A DNA stretch of 64,000 nt. It comes from Vogesella margarita (GTDB lineage Bacteria > Pseudomonadota > Gammaproteobacteria > Burkholderiales > Chromobacteriaceae). Positions 37,302 to 47,418 of this stretch are shown here, piece by piece. The notes below the pieces were generated by a model, which had not been told where the DNA came from, searched no databases, and worked only from the letters and a program-made list of their open reading frames with translations. Each line of letters starts with the position of its first letter. Positions within the stretch are counted from its first letter, which is position 1. Made by a program: the position numbers and the translations under genes. The DNA is taken from positions 62,001 to 126,000 of the forward strand of contig NZ_JAQQLE010000004.1 in NCBI RefSeq assembly GCF_028548475.1, given 5' to 3'.

Positions 37302-38243
37302 ATGACTGACATTCGCAAAGATTCCGTTACATTCATCACCGTCGACGAAAACGGTGCCGATCAGCGCCTGGACAACTACCTGACCCGCCTGCTCAAGGGC
37401 GTGCCGAAAAGCCATATCTACCGCATCATCCGCTCCGGCGAGATCCGCGTGAACAAGGGTCGCGCCGATGCGATGCAGCGCCTGCAGCAGGGTGACGAGC
37501 TGCGCATTCCGCCGATCCGCCTCGCCGCCAAGGCGACCGACGGCCAGGTGGTGCCCGGCGCCAGCTTCCCCATCGTGTACGAGGATGAGGCGCTGCTGGT
37601 GATCAACAAGCCGGCCGGCGTCGCCGTGCACGGCGGCAGCGGCGTGTCCTTCGGCGTCATCGAACAATTGCGCAAGGCGCGCCCGAACGCACGCTACCTG
37701 GAACTGGTGCATCGCCTCGACCGCGAGACGTCCGGCCTGCTGATGATCGCCAAGAAGCGCTCGGCGCTGGTCAAGCTGCACGAGATGATCCGCAACGACG
37801 TGCCGCAGAAGCGCTACTTCGCGCTGGCGCTGGGCCAGTGGCCGGACAAGATCCGCCACGTGAAGCTGCCGCTGCACCGCTTCCACACCCCGAGTGGCGA
37901 GCGCATGGTGCGGGTCGATGAAGACCAGGGCATCTACGCGCACACCATCTTCACGGTGCAGCAGCGCTATCGCGACTTCACGCTGGTAGAGGCGCTGCTG
38001 CGTACCGGCCGCACCCACCAGATCCGCGTGCACATGCAGGCCAATGGCTGCCCGATTGCCGGCGACGAGAAATACGGCGACTTCGCCGCCAACCGCGAGT
38101 TGCAGCGCCACGGCCTGAAGCGCATGTTCCTGCATGCGGCCAACCTGGTGCTGCCACACCCGCTCACCGGCGAGGAGCTGCAACTGCAGGCACCGCTGCC
38201 GCCCGAACTGACCCGCTTTCTGGATACCCTGCCCCTATCATGA
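37302..38243 (+). CDS. rluC: 23S rRNA pseudouridine(955/2504/2580) synthase RluC
   Basis: A 313-residue enzyme that makes three pseudouridines in 23S rRNA. An N-terminal S4 domain (about 18-75) precedes the RluA-type catalytic domain with Asp140 in 'LVHRLDRETSGLLMIAK'. 'LRTGRTHQIRVHMQANGCPI' is the second signature. Divergence from rne, as in E. coli and most proteobacteria, fixes the RluC identity against RluA and RluD. Start at ATG 37302. The stop overlaps the next start by 4 bp, so the HAD gene is coupled. Confidence 0.94.
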   Translation: MTDIRKDSVTFITVDENGADQRLDNYLTRLLKGVPKSHIYRIIRSGEIRVNKGRADAMQRLQQGDELRIPPIRLAAKATDGQVVPGASFPIVYEDEALLVINKPAGVAVHGGSGVSFGVIEQLRKARPNARYLELVHRLDRETSGLLMIAKKRSALVKLHEMIRNDVPQKRYFALALGQWPDKIRHVKLPLHRFHTPSGERMVRVDEDQGIYAHTIFTVQQRYRDFTLVEALLRTGRTHQIRVHMQANGCPIAGDEKYGDFAANRELQRHGLKRMFLHAANLVLPHPLTGEELQLQAPLPPELTRFLDTLPLS

Positions 38244-38899
38244 CTAGCCGCTTCGATCTGATCGTGTTCGACTGGGATGGAACCCTGATGGATTCCACCG
38301 CCCACATCACCCGCTCCATCCAGGCCGCCTGCCAAGACCTCGGCCTGCCGATCCCGCCGCGCGAGCGCGCCAGCCACGTGATCGGCCTCGGCCTGATCGA
38401 CGCCATGCGCGTGGTGTGCCCGGGCCTGCCGGAGCCGCGCTACCAGGACATGGTGCAGGCCTACCGTCACCACTATCTGGCCGGCGACGAGACCATCGAG
38501 CTGTTCGATGGCGTGGCCGAAGGGTTGGCCGCACTGGAAGATGCCGGCTACCTGCTGGCGGTCGCCACCGGCAAGAGCCGCATCGGCCTGGACCGCGCGC
38601 TGAAGGTGACCGGCCTGACGCCACACTTCCTCGCCACCCGCACCGTCGACGAGTGCCACTCCAAGCCGCATCCGCAGATGCTGCTGGACATCACCGACCA
38701 GCTGGGCGTGGCACCCGGACGCACGCTGATGGTCGGCGACACCACCCACGACCTGCAGATGGCACTCAATGCCGCCACCCTCAGCGTCGGCGTCAGCTAC
38801 GGCGCGCATCCGGTGGAAGACCTGCTCGACTGCGAACCACTGGCGATTTTCGATGTCTTTGACGACCTGCAACAATGGCTGATCCGGCAGCGCAGCTGA
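38240..38899 (+). CDS. HAD-IA family hydrolase (phosphoglycolate phosphatase-like)
   Basis: A 219-residue phosphatase of the Gph/YcjU-type HAD group. Nucleophile Asp11 and acid Asp13 are in 'VFDWDGTLMDS', followed by the alpha-helical cap (about 20-95), Thr in 'VATGKSRIG', Lys in 'HSKPHPQML' and the acidic motif 'MVGDTTHDLQMA'. The same gene follows rluC in many betaproteobacteria, in an operon with a Rieske protein and SppA. The natural substrate is unknown. Confidence 0.88.
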   Translation: MTSRFDLIVFDWDGTLMDSTAHITRSIQAACQDLGLPIPPRERASHVIGLGLIDAMRVVCPGLPEPRYQDMVQAYRHHYLAGDETIELFDGVAEGLAALEDAGYLLAVATGKSRIGLDRALKVTGLTPHFLATRTVDECHSKPHPQMLLDITDQLGVAPGRTLMVGDTTHDLQMALNAATLSVGVSYGAHPVEDLLDCEPLAIFDVFDDLQQWLIRQRS

Positions 38900-39237
38900 T
38901 CTGCGACGCCGACGCCCTGCAGAATGGCGGCAAGGGCGTGCGCTTCGAGATCCGGCAGTACGGCGAGACGGCCGCCGCATTTGTCATTCGTCATGGCGGC
39001 GTGGTATACGGCTATCTCAACCGCTGCCGTCACGTACCGGTGGAGCTGGACTGGCAGGAAGGCCGCTTCTTCGACGGCGACGGCGACTACCTGATCTGCA
39101 GCATGCACGGCGCGCTGTACCTGCCGGACAGCGGCCTCTGCGTCGCCGGCCCCTGCCGCGGCCAGTCACTGCAATCGCTCGCGGTCAGCGAGCACGAGGG
39201 TCGGATATACTATTTACCTCACGCCGACGGCGCCTGA
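38875..39237 (+). CDS. Rieske [2Fe-2S] ferredoxin-like protein
   Basis: A 120-residue soluble Rieske protein with cluster ligands Cys51/His53 ('NRCRHVPVELD') and Cys75/His78 ('ICSMHGALY'), a 21-residue gap between the pairs, as in dioxygenase-type ferredoxins. It has no membrane segment and no partner oxygenase nearby. The start ATG 38875 overlaps the HAD gene by 25 bp. Its electron partner is not known. Confidence 0.88.
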   Translation: MADPAAQLICDADALQNGGKGVRFEIRQYGETAAAFVIRHGGVVYGYLNRCRHVPVELDWQEGRFFDGDGDYLICSMHGALYLPDSGLCVAGPCRGQSLQSLAVSEHEGRIYYLPHADGA

Positions 39238-39243
39238 CGCGCC

Positions 39244-39257
39244 TTGCGGCCAACGTT
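39244..39257 (-). repeat. DUS-like 14-mer, C variant
   Basis: Complete match in the 39-bp gap between the Rieske gene and sppA. Confidence 0.85.
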
Positions 39258-39276
39258 GCGCAAGATTGAGGCAAGC

Positions 39277-40209
39277 ATGGAGCAAGAACCCAAATGGGAG
39301 CGCCAGCTGATTGAAAAGCTGGCTGGCGCGGCACTGCTGGAACAGAAGCGCACCCGCCAGTGGAAGACCTTCTTCCGGCTGGCGTGGCTGTTGCTGATCG
39401 GCACGCTGCTGGCGATGTTTTTCTGGCAGGGCGAAAAGGACAGCGGCACGCTGGGCGGCAAGCATACCGCCGTGGTCTCGCTGGAAGGCGTCATCGACAG
39501 CGAGAACAATGCCAGCGGCCGGCTACTGGAAGGTCTGGAGCACGCCTACAACGACCGCAACACCAAGGGCATCATCATCCGCGCCAACAGCCCCGGCGGC
39601 AGCCCGGTACTGTCCGGCATCGCCAATGACGAGATCCGGCGCCTGAAAAAACTGCACCCGGCCATTCCGCTACACGTGGTAGTGGAAGAAGTGTGCGCCT
39701 CCGGCTGCTACTACATCGCCGCCGCCGCCGACAAGATTCACGTCGACAAGGCCAGCATCATCGGCTCCATCGGCGTGGTATCGGACGGCTTCGGCTTCGA
39801 CAAGGCAATCGAGAAACTCGGCATCGAGCGCCGGCTGACCACCGCCGGCAGCAACAAGGCGATGAACGACCCGTTCTCGCCGCGCAACCCGCAGCAGCAG
39901 GCCATCCACCAGTCGCTACTCGACGAGATCCACCAGCAGTTCATCGCGGTAGTGAAGCAGGGACGCGGCAGCCGGCTGAAGAGCGACGCCGAGATTTTCA
40001 GCGGCCTGGTGTGGCTGGGCAGCAGCAGCATCGCGCTGGGGCTGGCCGACGATCTGGGCTCGGTCGGTTCGGTGGCCCGTGAGCAGATCCAGGCCGAAGA
40101 GTTGGTCGACTTCACCCCGAGCGACGACTTCGGCAACTTCTTTGCCAAGCGCATCGGTGTCAGCTTCGCCGGCGGCATCCGCTCGCTGCTTGACACCCGC
40201 TTTTTCTGA
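39277..40209 (+). CDS. sppA: Signal peptide peptidase SppA, short (36K) type
   Basis: A 310-residue S49 protease that digests cleaved signal peptides in the inner membrane. One N-terminal membrane segment (about 33-50, 'RLAWLLLIGTLLAMFFW') leaves the catalytic domain in the periplasm. Nucleophile Ser142 is in 'CASGCYYIAAAADKI' and the general base is probably Lys194 in 'GSNKAMNDPFSP'. The usual 'SGGYY' is 'SGCYY' here. Start at ATG 39277 with GAGG upstream. Fourth gene of the rluC operon. Confidence 0.92.
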   Translation: MEQEPKWERQLIEKLAGAALLEQKRTRQWKTFFRLAWLLLIGTLLAMFFWQGEKDSGTLGGKHTAVVSLEGVIDSENNASGRLLEGLEHAYNDRNTKGIIIRANSPGGSPVLSGIANDEIRRLKKLHPAIPLHVVVEEVCASGCYYIAAAADKIHVDKASIIGSIGVVSDGFGFDKAIEKLGIERRLTTAGSNKAMNDPFSPRNPQQQAIHQSLLDEIHQQFIAVVKQGRGSRLKSDAEIFSGLVWLGSSSIALGLADDLGSVGSVAREQIQAEELVDFTPSDDFGNFFAKRIGVSFAGGIRSLLDTRFF

Positions 40210-40228
40210 CCGCCGACACGGAGCACTC

Positions 40229-41050
40229 ATGGCACGACGCCGCAAACAGGAAGAGGTCCACGAAAATCACGAACGCTGGCTGGTTTCCTACGCCGACTTC
40301 ATCACCCTGCTGTTTGCCTTCTTCGTCGTGATGTACGCCATTTCGCAGGTCAACGAGGGCAAGTACCGGGTGCTGTCGACCTCGATGATCGACGCCTTCC
40401 GCAGCGGCAACCTGGCGATCCAGGCCACGCCGCCGTCCGGCAGCGCCAACACCATGATCGAGATTCCCAACACCAAGCCGATCGCCACCGCGGTCGAGGG
40501 CCAGCAGCGCCTGCAGGAACGCGCGCGCCTGAAACAGCTGGCCGACGACATCGGCAAGAGCCTGGCCCCGCTGATGCAGGGCGGCCAGGTCAGCATGCGC
40601 CAGGACGACGAAGGCATCCATATCGAGATCAAGGACACCGCGCTGTTCCCGGTCGGCCAGGCATTGCCGACCGGCAACTCGCCACAGATCCTGTCGGCGG
40701 TAGCGCAGCAGCTGGCACAGGTACCGAACGAGGTGCGGGTGGAAGGCTTCACCGACAACATCCCGATCCGCAACGCCTTCTTCCCGTCCAACTGGGAGCT
40801 GTCCGCCGCCCGCGCCGGCAGCATCGTGCGCCTGTTCATGGAAAACGGCATCGCGCCGGAGCGGCTGGTGGCCGTTGGTCGCGCCGAGACCATGCCGGTG
40901 GCCAACAATGCCTCCGCCGACGGCCGCGCCCGCAACCGCCGCGTGGCGATCACCATCATCGCCAAGACCAGCGGCAAGAGCGAGGACATCGGTGCCGCCA
41001 CAGCAGCGCCAGCAAATAACCTGCTGCCGACCTCCGCCACCGCGCCCTGA
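40229..41050 (+). CDS. motD: Flagellar motor protein MotD (MotB family)
   Basis: A 273-residue stator protein with a short basic N-terminus ('[20 protein letters not shown]'), one membrane helix (about 21-39) that carries the proton-binding Asp in '[17 protein letters not shown]', and an OmpA-like peptidoglycan-binding domain (about 150-250, '[18 protein letters not shown]', '[12 protein letters not shown]'). The sequence matches the MotD type used with MotC. No motA or motC is adjacent; the gene sits alone between sppA and rutE. Its partner must be elsewhere. Confidence 0.85.
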   Translation: MARRRKQEEVHENHERWLVSYADFITLLFAFFVVMYAISQVNEGKYRVLSTSMIDAFRSGNLAIQATPPSGSANTMIEIPNTKPIATAVEGQQRLQERARLKQLADDIGKSLAPLMQGGQVSMRQDDEGIHIEIKDTALFPVGQALPTGNSPQILSAVAQQLAQVPNEVRVEGFTDNIPIRNAFFPSNWELSAARAGSIVRLFMENGIAPERLVAVGRAETMPVANNASADGRARNRRVAITIIAKTSGKSEDIGAATAAPANNLLPTSATAP

Positions 41051-41078
41051 ATTACCGCCAAAGAGAGAGATCCTCCGC

Positions 41079-41669
41079 ATGAGCACACCTGTCAGCCACG
41101 CCGCTCTGGAACAACTGTTCCTCAATGCCCGTACGCATAGCCACTGGCAAGACCGCCCGGTCAGCAAGGAAACCCTGCACCAGCTGTTCGAGCTGATGAA
41201 AATGGCGCCGACCAGCGCCAACTGCTCGCCGGCACGCCTGGTGTTCGTGCAGTCGCCGGAAGCCAAGGCCAGACTCAAGCCCTGCCTGTCGGAAGGCAAC
41301 CGCGACAAGACCATGGCGGCGCCGGTCACCGTGATCGTCGCCATGGACCTGCAATTCTACGAACAGCTGCCGCGCCTGTTCCCGCACACCGACGCCCGCA
41401 GCTGGTTCGCCGGCAACGACGCCGCAATCCAGAGCACTGCCATGCGCAACAGCTCGCTGCAGGGTGCCTACCTGATCATGGCCGCCCGCGCGCTGGGGTT
41501 GGACTGCGGTCCGATGTCCGGCTTCGACAACGCCGCCGTGGACGCCGCCTTCTTCCCGCAAGGCAATATCAAGAGCAACTTCCTGATCAATCTCGGCTAC
41601 GGCGACGCCAGCAAGCTGTTCCCGCGCGCGCCGCGCCTCGGCTTCGACGACGCCTGCCAGATCCTTTAA
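41079..41669 (+). CDS. rutE: Malonic semialdehyde reductase RutE/HadB-type nitroreductase
   Basis: A 196-residue FMN nitroreductase-fold protein. It is colinear with E. coli RutE ('ARTHNGW', '[17 protein letters not shown]', 'GPMSGFD', 'SNLLINIGYGDSSKL'), which reduces malonic semialdehyde to 3-hydroxypropionate in uracil degradation. Start at ATG 41079, with AGAGAG upstream. No other rut gene is nearby, so it may serve another quinone or aldehyde. The family name is firm; the physiological role is not. Confidence 0.85.
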   Translation: MSTPVSHAALEQLFLNARTHSHWQDRPVSKETLHQLFELMKMAPTSANCSPARLVFVQSPEAKARLKPCLSEGNRDKTMAAPVTVIVAMDLQFYEQLPRLFPHTDARSWFAGNDAAIQSTAMRNSSLQGAYLIMAARALGLDCGPMSGFDNAAVDAAFFPQGNIKSNFLINLGYGDASKLFPRAPRLGFDDACQIL

Positions 41670-41713
41670 CCCTGTTGTGGCGCGGGCCGCGCCCGCGCCT
41701 TACGGAGACACCC

Positions 41714-42742
41714 ATGCTTTACCCGCTGTTACGCCCCTTGCTGTTCCGCACCGATGCCGAATCCGCGCACGAAACCACCCTGTCGCTGCTGGATACCGCG
41801 TATCGCCTGCAATTGACCGGCTTGCTTAGCCGCAAGGTTGGCCGCAATCCGGTAAAAACCATGGGCCTGACCTTCCCCAATCCGGTCGGCCTCGCCGCCG
41901 GCCTGGACAAGAACGGCGACCACATCGACGCCCTCGCCGCGCTCGGCTTCGGCTTCATCGAGATCGGCACCGTGACGCCGCGCCCGCAGGACGGCAACCC
42001 CAAGCCGCGCCTGTTCCGCGTACCGGAGTACGAAGGCATCATCAACCGCATGGGCTTCAACAACAAGGGCGTCGACGCGCTGCTGGAAAACGTGCGCAAC
42101 AGCCACTTCCAGGGCATTCTCGGCATCAATATCGGCAAGAACGCCAGCACGCCGATCGAGAACGCCAAGGACGACTACCTGACCTGCCTCGACAAGGTGT
42201 ACGAGTGCGCTAGCTACGTCACCGTCAACATCTCCTCGCCCAACACCAAGAACTTGCGTCAGCTGCAGCAGTCCGACGAACTGGGCGAGCTGCTCGCCGC
42301 ACTGAAAAACCGCCAGTCGCGCCTAGCCGACCAGCACGGCCGCTATGTGCCGCTGGCGGTGAAGATCGCGCCGGACCTGGACGCGGAACAGACGCAGGAA
42401 ATCGCCCGCCTGCTGACCGAACACCAGCTGGACGCGGTGATCGCCACCAACACCACGCTGTCGCGCAGCGAGATCGCCGGCCATCCGCTGCAAAACGAGG
42501 CCGGCGGCCTGTCCGGCGCGCCGGTACGCGAGCGCTCCACGCAGCTGATCCGCAACCTGGCGCAGGCACTGGACGGCGCGCTGCCGATCATCGGTGTCGG
42601 CGGCATCCTGTCCGGCGCCGACGCGCAGGAGAAGATCGACGCCGGCGCCACGCTGGTGCAGCTGTACTCCGGCCTGATCTACCGCGGCCCGGGCCTGATC
42701 AACGAATGCGCCGAAGCGCTGCGCCGCAAGCGTCGCGACTGA
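41714..42742 (+). CDS. pyrD: Dihydroorotate dehydrogenase (quinone), class 2
   Basis: A 342-residue membrane-associated flavoenzyme that oxidises dihydroorotate to orotate in pyrimidine synthesis. The N-terminal amphipathic helices (1-35) form the quinone channel. Catalytic Ser175 is in '[12 protein letters not shown]'. '[16 protein letters not shown]', 'NRMGFNN' and '[15 protein letters not shown]' are class 2 signatures. A full copy of the genome-wide element encodes 'KVGRN' (41-45) just before the barrel. Start ATG 41714 with GGAG upstream. Confidence 0.96.
   Translation: MLYPLLRPLLFRTDAESAHETTLSLLDTAYRLQLTGLLSRKVGRNPVKTMGLTFPNPVGLAAGLDKNGDHIDALAALGFGFIEIGTVTPRPQDGNPKPRLFRVPEYEGIINRMGFNNKGVDALLENVRNSHFQGILGINIGKNASTPIENAKDDYLTCLDKVYECASYVTVNISSPNTKNLRQLQQSDELGELLAALKNRQSRLADQHGRYVPLAVKIAPDLDAEQTQEIARLLTEHQLDAVIATNTTLSRSEIAGHPLQNEAGGLSGAPVRERSTQLIRNLAQALDGALPIIGVGGILSGADAQEKIDAGATLVQLYSGLIYRGPGLINECAEALRRKRRD
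41834..41847 (+). repeat. DUS-like 14-mer, G variant
   Basis: Complete match in pyrD, read as Lys-Val-Gly-Arg-Asn. Confidence 0.8.
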
Positions 42743-42767
42743 CATCCTGCCCACGAAAGGGAGCATC

Positions 42768-43238
42768 ATGAACCGCAAACTACTGCAACTGGGCGGCACC
42801 GCCCTGCTGGCTGCCGCTCTTGCCACCGGCTGCGCCAACACCTCCGACTCCGGCCAGGTCTACAGCAAGGACCAGATGCGCCAGGCGCACGTGGTCGAAT
42901 TCGGTCAGGTGATCGCCGTCAAAAACGTGCTGATGGAAGGCAACCGCAACGAACTCCTGACCATGGGCGGCACCGCGCTGGGCGGCCTGGCCGGCAGCAA
43001 TGTCGGCAAGGGGAGCGGCGCCGTTGCCGGCGCCATCGTCGGTGCCATCGCCGGCGGGATGGCGGCACAGTCGGCGCAGCAGTCGCTGAATACCAAACCG
43101 GCACTGGAAATCACGGTGAAGCTGGATAATGGCGGCAAGATGCTGTCCATCGTGCAGGAAGCCGATGTGCCGTTCAGCCTGGGCCAGCGCGTGCGGGTAC
43201 TGAGCGGCGGCGGCACCACCCGCGTCAGCCCGCTGTAA
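42768..43238 (+). CDS. Glycine-zipper outer-membrane lipoprotein, SlyB/Pcp type
   Basis: A 156-residue lipoprotein. The signal peptide ends at the lipobox 'LATGC' with lipidated Cys22. A glycine-zipper (about 67-105, 'GGTALGGLAGSNVGKGSGAV', 'AGAIVGAIAGG') likely inserts in a membrane, and a beta-rich C-terminal domain ends 'QRVRVLSGGGTTRV'. This matches the SlyB/17-kDa surface antigen family, which stabilises the outer membrane. Start at ATG 42768 with GGGAG. Last gene before the terminator at 43259. Confidence 0.85.
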   Translation: MNRKLLQLGGTALLAAALATGCANTSDSGQVYSKDQMRQAHVVEFGQVIAVKNVLMEGNRNELLTMGGTALGGLAGSNVGKGSGAVAGAIVGAIAGGMAAQSAQQSLNTKPALEITVKLDNGGKMLSIVQEADVPFSLGQRVRVLSGGGTTRVSPL

Positions 43239-43258
43239 ACCGGCGGCATCCGCAAAAT

Positions 43259-43286
43259 AAAACAGGCACCGCGAGGTGCCTGTTTT
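43259..43286. terminator. Bidirectional terminator, lipoprotein / bpt
   Basis: Perfect 12-base arms AAAACAGGCACC and GGTGCCTGTTTT around GCGA. Confidence 0.92.
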
Positions 43287-43292
43287 CATTAC

Positions 43293-43306
43293 AAGGTTGG
43301 CCGCAA
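43293..43306 (+). repeat. DUS-like 14-mer, G variant
   Basis: Complete match in the 20-bp space between the terminator and the bpt stop. Confidence 0.85.
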
Positions 43307-44032
43307 TCAGGGCTCGAACGCGTGCCAGCGGCCATCGTCCAGCCGTTCCAGCGGCCGGTAGCGCGTCTTGTACGCCATCTTCGGCGATTCGGCGATCCAG
43401 TAGCCGAGGTAGAGATAGGACAGCTGCAGGCGGCGCGCGAGGTCCACCTGCCACAGCACGTTGTAGACGCCGTAGGCGGTGCGCGGCTGGTCCGGATCGA
43501 AAAAGGTGTACACCGCCGACAGGCCGTCATCCAACCGGTCGATCAGGCTGACCATGCGCAGCACGCCCTGCTCGCGAAACTCTACCAGCCAGCTCTCGAC
43601 CCGGCTTTTCAGGATGAACTCCGCGTACTGCGCCGGATCGTCCTCCGACATGCCGCCACCGTCGTGGCGCGCCTGCTGGTAGCGGCGGTACAGCTGGAAA
43701 TGCTCGTCGACAAAGCTGAGCGGCAGGATCTGCGCGCTCAGGTTGCCGTGGCGGCGCAGCGTGCGGCGCTGGCTGCGATCCGGCACGAAACGCGCCACCG
43801 GGATGCGCACCGGCACACAGGCGCGGCAGCCGTCGCAATACGGCCGGTAGGTGAAGTGGCCGCTGCGACGGAAGCCCAGCCCCACCAGCTGGCTGTAGAC
43901 CGTGCTGTCGATCGCCTCCGCCGGCACCGCAACCTGGGAGCGGGCCTGACGCTCGTCCAGATAGCTGCAGGCATACGGAGCCGTGGCGTAGAAATGGATG
44001 ATGGCAATGGCGTCGTTATCGCGATGGCTCAT
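43307..44032 (-). CDS. bpt: Aspartate/glutamate leucyltransferase (Bpt)
   Basis: A 241-residue aminoacyl-tRNA-protein transferase that adds Leu to proteins with N-terminal Asp or Glu, marking them for ClpS/ClpAP. The conserved Cys cluster '[18 protein letters not shown]' and '[13 protein letters not shown]' are present; '[20 protein letters not shown]' and '[20 protein letters not shown]' are the C-terminal signatures. Start ATG 44032 overlaps aat by 17 bp. Together with aat it supplies both tiers of the N-degron pathway. Confidence 0.93.
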   Translation of the reverse strand: MSHRDNDAIAIIHFYATAPYACSYLDERQARSQVAVPAEAIDSTVYSQLVGLGFRRSGHFTYRPYCDGCRACVPVRIPVARFVPDRSQRRTLRRHGNLSAQILPLSFVDEHFQLYRRYQQARHDGGGMSEDDPAQYAEFILKSRVESWLVEFREQGVLRMVSLIDRLDDGLSAVYTFFDPDQPRTAYGVYNVLWQVDLARRLQLSYLYLGYWIAESPKMAYKTRYRPLERLDDGRWHAFEP

Positions 44033-44720
44033 GATCGTAGACGTAATCCCACACGGTATCCGGTAAAGGGGAACGCAGCAGCTGCTGCACCCGGGCGACA
44101 AACGGCTCCCGCCCGATCAGGCGTGCACCGAGGCTGGCAAGGTGCGCGGTCGGCATCTGGCAGTCGATCAGCCCGACACCACGGGCAAACAGGTGTTGCG
44201 CCATGTGGACGAAAGCGATCTTGGAGGCGTCACGCTGGCGATGGAACATCGACTCGCCGTAAAACATCCCGCCGATGGCGACGCCGTACAGCCCGCCGGC
44301 CAGCTCGTCGTCCATCCACACTTCAAAGGAATGGGCGTAGCCCTGCCGATGCAATTCAGTATAGGCGGCGATCATCTCTGCGGTGATCCAGGTACCGCCC
44401 TGCTCGTCGCGCGGCGCGGCGCACTCCAGCATCACCGCGCCGAAGGCACGGTCAATGGTGACGCGGTAGCGGCGGTTGCGCAGCACCTTGGCCATCGAGC
44501 GGGAGACTTTCAGCGCACCCGGCTCCACCACCATGCGCTGAGACGGCGACCACCACAGGATGGGATCGTCCGGGGAAAACCAGGGGAAAATGCCGTGGGC
44601 GTAGCCGGCAAGCAGACGGGCAACGGACAGGTCGCCGCCGGCGGCCAGCAGGCCGTCCGGCTCGGCCAATGCCAGCGATACGGGCGGGAATTGCAGACTC
44701 CGCCCCAGCCAGGGAATCAT
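44016..44720 (-). CDS. aat: Leucyl/phenylalanyl-tRNA-protein transferase
   Basis: A 234-residue enzyme that adds Leu or Phe to N-terminal Arg or Lys of proteins for degradation by ClpAP. '[26 protein letters not shown]', '[10 protein letters not shown]' and '[23 protein letters not shown]' (each part of long conserved blocks) identify it. Start at ATG 44720, overlapping the fur stop by 4 bp. An in-frame ATG at 44762 would overlap fur by 46 bp and is less likely. Confidence 0.95.
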   Translation of the reverse strand: MIPWLGRSLQFPPVSLALAEPDGLLAAGGDLSVARLLAGYAHGIFPWFSPDDPILWWSPSQRMVVEPGALKVSRSMAKVLRNRRYRVTIDRAFGAVMLECAAPRDEQGGTWITAEMIAAYTELHRQGYAHSFEVWMDDELAGGLYGVAIGGMFYGESMFHRQRDASKIAFVHMAQHLFARGVGLIDCQMPTAHLASLGARLIGREPFVARVQQLLRSPLPDTVWDYVYDHEPSR

Positions 44721-45157
44721 CGACGGAAAGGCTTGCGCTCGCTCTTGCTGCAGTCTTCGCATTCACCGTACAGATAGAGCGAGTGGTCCTGGATGCTGAA
44801 GCCATGCTGCGCGGCGATCTGGTTCTGCAGCTCCTCGATTTTCGGATCGAAGAACTCGGTCACCTTGCCGCAGCGGCAACACACCATGTGGTCGTGATGA
44901 CCGCCCTCGTTCAGCTCGTAGACCGCCTTGCCGGATTCGAAGTGATGACGGATCAGGATACCGGCCTGCTCGAACTGGGTCAGCACGCGATAGATGGTGG
45001 CCAGACCGATATCGGCATCTTCGGCGATCAGCTTCTTGTACACGTCCTCGGCCGACAGGTGGCGATCCTGGCTGTTCTCGAACAGCTCCATGATACGCAG
45101 GCGCGGGCCGGTTGCTTTCAGGCCGATGTCTTTGAGATGGCTGGCTTTGTTCATCAT
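44717..45157 (-). CDS. fur: Ferric uptake regulator Fur
   Basis: A 146-residue metal-dependent repressor of iron uptake. Winged helix 'LKATGPRLRIMELFENS', 'LATIYRVLTQFEQAGI', the metal site 'GGHHDHMVCCRCGKV' and the second Cys pair in 'GECEDCSK'. Start ATG 45157; the second ATG at 45154 is equally possible, and no clear ribosome-binding site helps. Divergent from bamE (an arrangement found in many proteobacteria) and coupled to aat. The ABC permease/ATPase pair at 46.4-48.2 kb is of the Fe/haem/cobalamin class and may be a target, though no clear Fur box was seen. Confidence 0.94.
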   Translation of the reverse strand: MMNKASHLKDIGLKATGPRLRIMELFENSQDRHLSAEDVYKKLIAEDADIGLATIYRVLTQFEQAGILIRHHFESGKAVYELNEGGHHDHMVCCRCGKVTEFFDPKIEELQNQIAAQHGFSIQDHSLYLYGECEDCSKSERKPFRR

Positions 45158-45244
45158 TGGGGGGTGGGTATCTTTGGTGAGTAGTCTTACAGTATGATAA
45201 AACCTTTTCCCGGATTCCCCAACCCGTACGGTGGTGTGGTCACG

Positions 45245-46428
<1,184 letters not shown>

Positions 46429-46446
46429 TGCCCGCTCCGCACTGAG

Positions 46447-47418
46447 ATGTCGGCACGTACGCTGCTGATCCTGCTGGCCAGCCTCACCGGGCTGGCCTTC
46501 TTTATTTCCCTACTTGCCGGCGAACACGCCGCAGCCAGGTTGGCCGCACTGTTCGCGCTGCCCGGCCACGATGCGCTGGAGCGCGAGCTGCTGCTGGCGC
46601 TGCGCCTGCCGCGCGTGGTCAGTGCTGCCGCCGCCGGCGCGCTGCTGGCCACCGCCGGCCTCGCCATCCAGGCCCGCTTTCACAACGACCTGGCCGAACC
46701 GGGCCTGATCGGGATCTCCGGCGGTGCGGCACTGGCCGCCGCGCTGGCGCTGGCCGCCCGCTGGCCGACGCTGGCGGTCTCCATCGCCGCCTTTGGCGGG
46801 GCGCTGGCAGCTCTGCTGCTGGTCAGCCATCTGGCCCGCGACCGCGCCACCGCCACGCTGATTCTGGCCGGCGTCGCCGTCAACGCGCTGTGCGGCAGCC
46901 TGCTGACGCTGCTGATCAGCACCCTGCCCGATGGCGCGCTGCGCAGCGTCACCTTCTGGCTGATGGGCAGCTTTGCCGGCAGCGACGGCCGCCAGGCATG
47001 GCTGCTGGCGCTGCTGGCCATCGCCGTCACCGTGGCACTGCAGCGCCAGGGGCGCTTCCTGCAGGCGCTGCAACTGGGCGACCGTGCCGCGTTCTACAGC
47101 GGCTTCAACGTTGGCCGCAACGGTGCCGTCACCATCGCGCTGGCAGCGCTGGCCGCCGGCGTGGTGGTGTCGCAATGCGGCATGGTCGGCTTTGTCGGGC
47201 TGATGGCGCCACACATCCTGCGCCGCCTGACCGGGCTGCACCTGCCGACGCTGCTGAAACTGGCGCCACTGGCCGGCGCCCTGCTCACGCTGCTGGCCGA
47301 TCTGGCTGCGCGCGAACTGTTGTACCCGGCCGAACTGCCGGTGGGGGTGATCACCAGCCTCGCCGGTGCACCGTTCTTTCTGTACCTGCTGACCCGCAAG
47401 CGGCCGAGCCATGCTTGA
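46447..47418 (+). CDS. FecCD-family ABC transporter permease
   Basis: A 323-residue polytopic membrane protein of the BtuC/FhuB/FecCD class, with about nine to ten membrane helices. It is somewhat short. 'RLPRVVSAAAAGALLATAGL' and 'GLIGISGGAALAAALAL' are typical, as are 'QCGMVGFVGLMAPHILRRLTG' (the ATPase-contacting loop) and the late 'LPVGVITSLAGAPFFLYLL'. The ATPase overlaps it by 8 bp. Substrates of this class are iron-siderophores, haem or cobalamin. The binding protein is missing here, so the ligand cannot be named. Confidence 0.88.
   Translation: MSARTLLILLASLTGLAFFISLLAGEHAAARLAALFALPGHDALERELLLALRLPRVVSAAAAGALLATAGLAIQARFHNDLAEPGLIGISGGAALAAALALAARWPTLAVSIAAFGGALAALLLVSHLARDRATATLILAGVAVNALCGSLLTLLISTLPDGALRSVTFWLMGSFAGSDGRQAWLLALLAIAVTVALQRQGRFLQALQLGDRAAFYSGFNVGRNGAVTIALAALAAGVVVSQCGMVGFVGLMAPHILRRLTGLHLPTLLKLAPLAGALLTLLADLAARELLYPAELPVGVITSLAGAPFFLYLLTRKRPSHA
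47107..47120 (+). repeat. DUS-like 14-mer, C variant
   Basis: Complete match in the ABC permease gene, read as Asn-Val-Gly-Arg-Asn. Confidence 0.8.

Noticed and set aside
45158-45244. Fur box between fur and bamE
   Set aside because: Only short AT-rich matches; nothing close to the 19-bp consensus.
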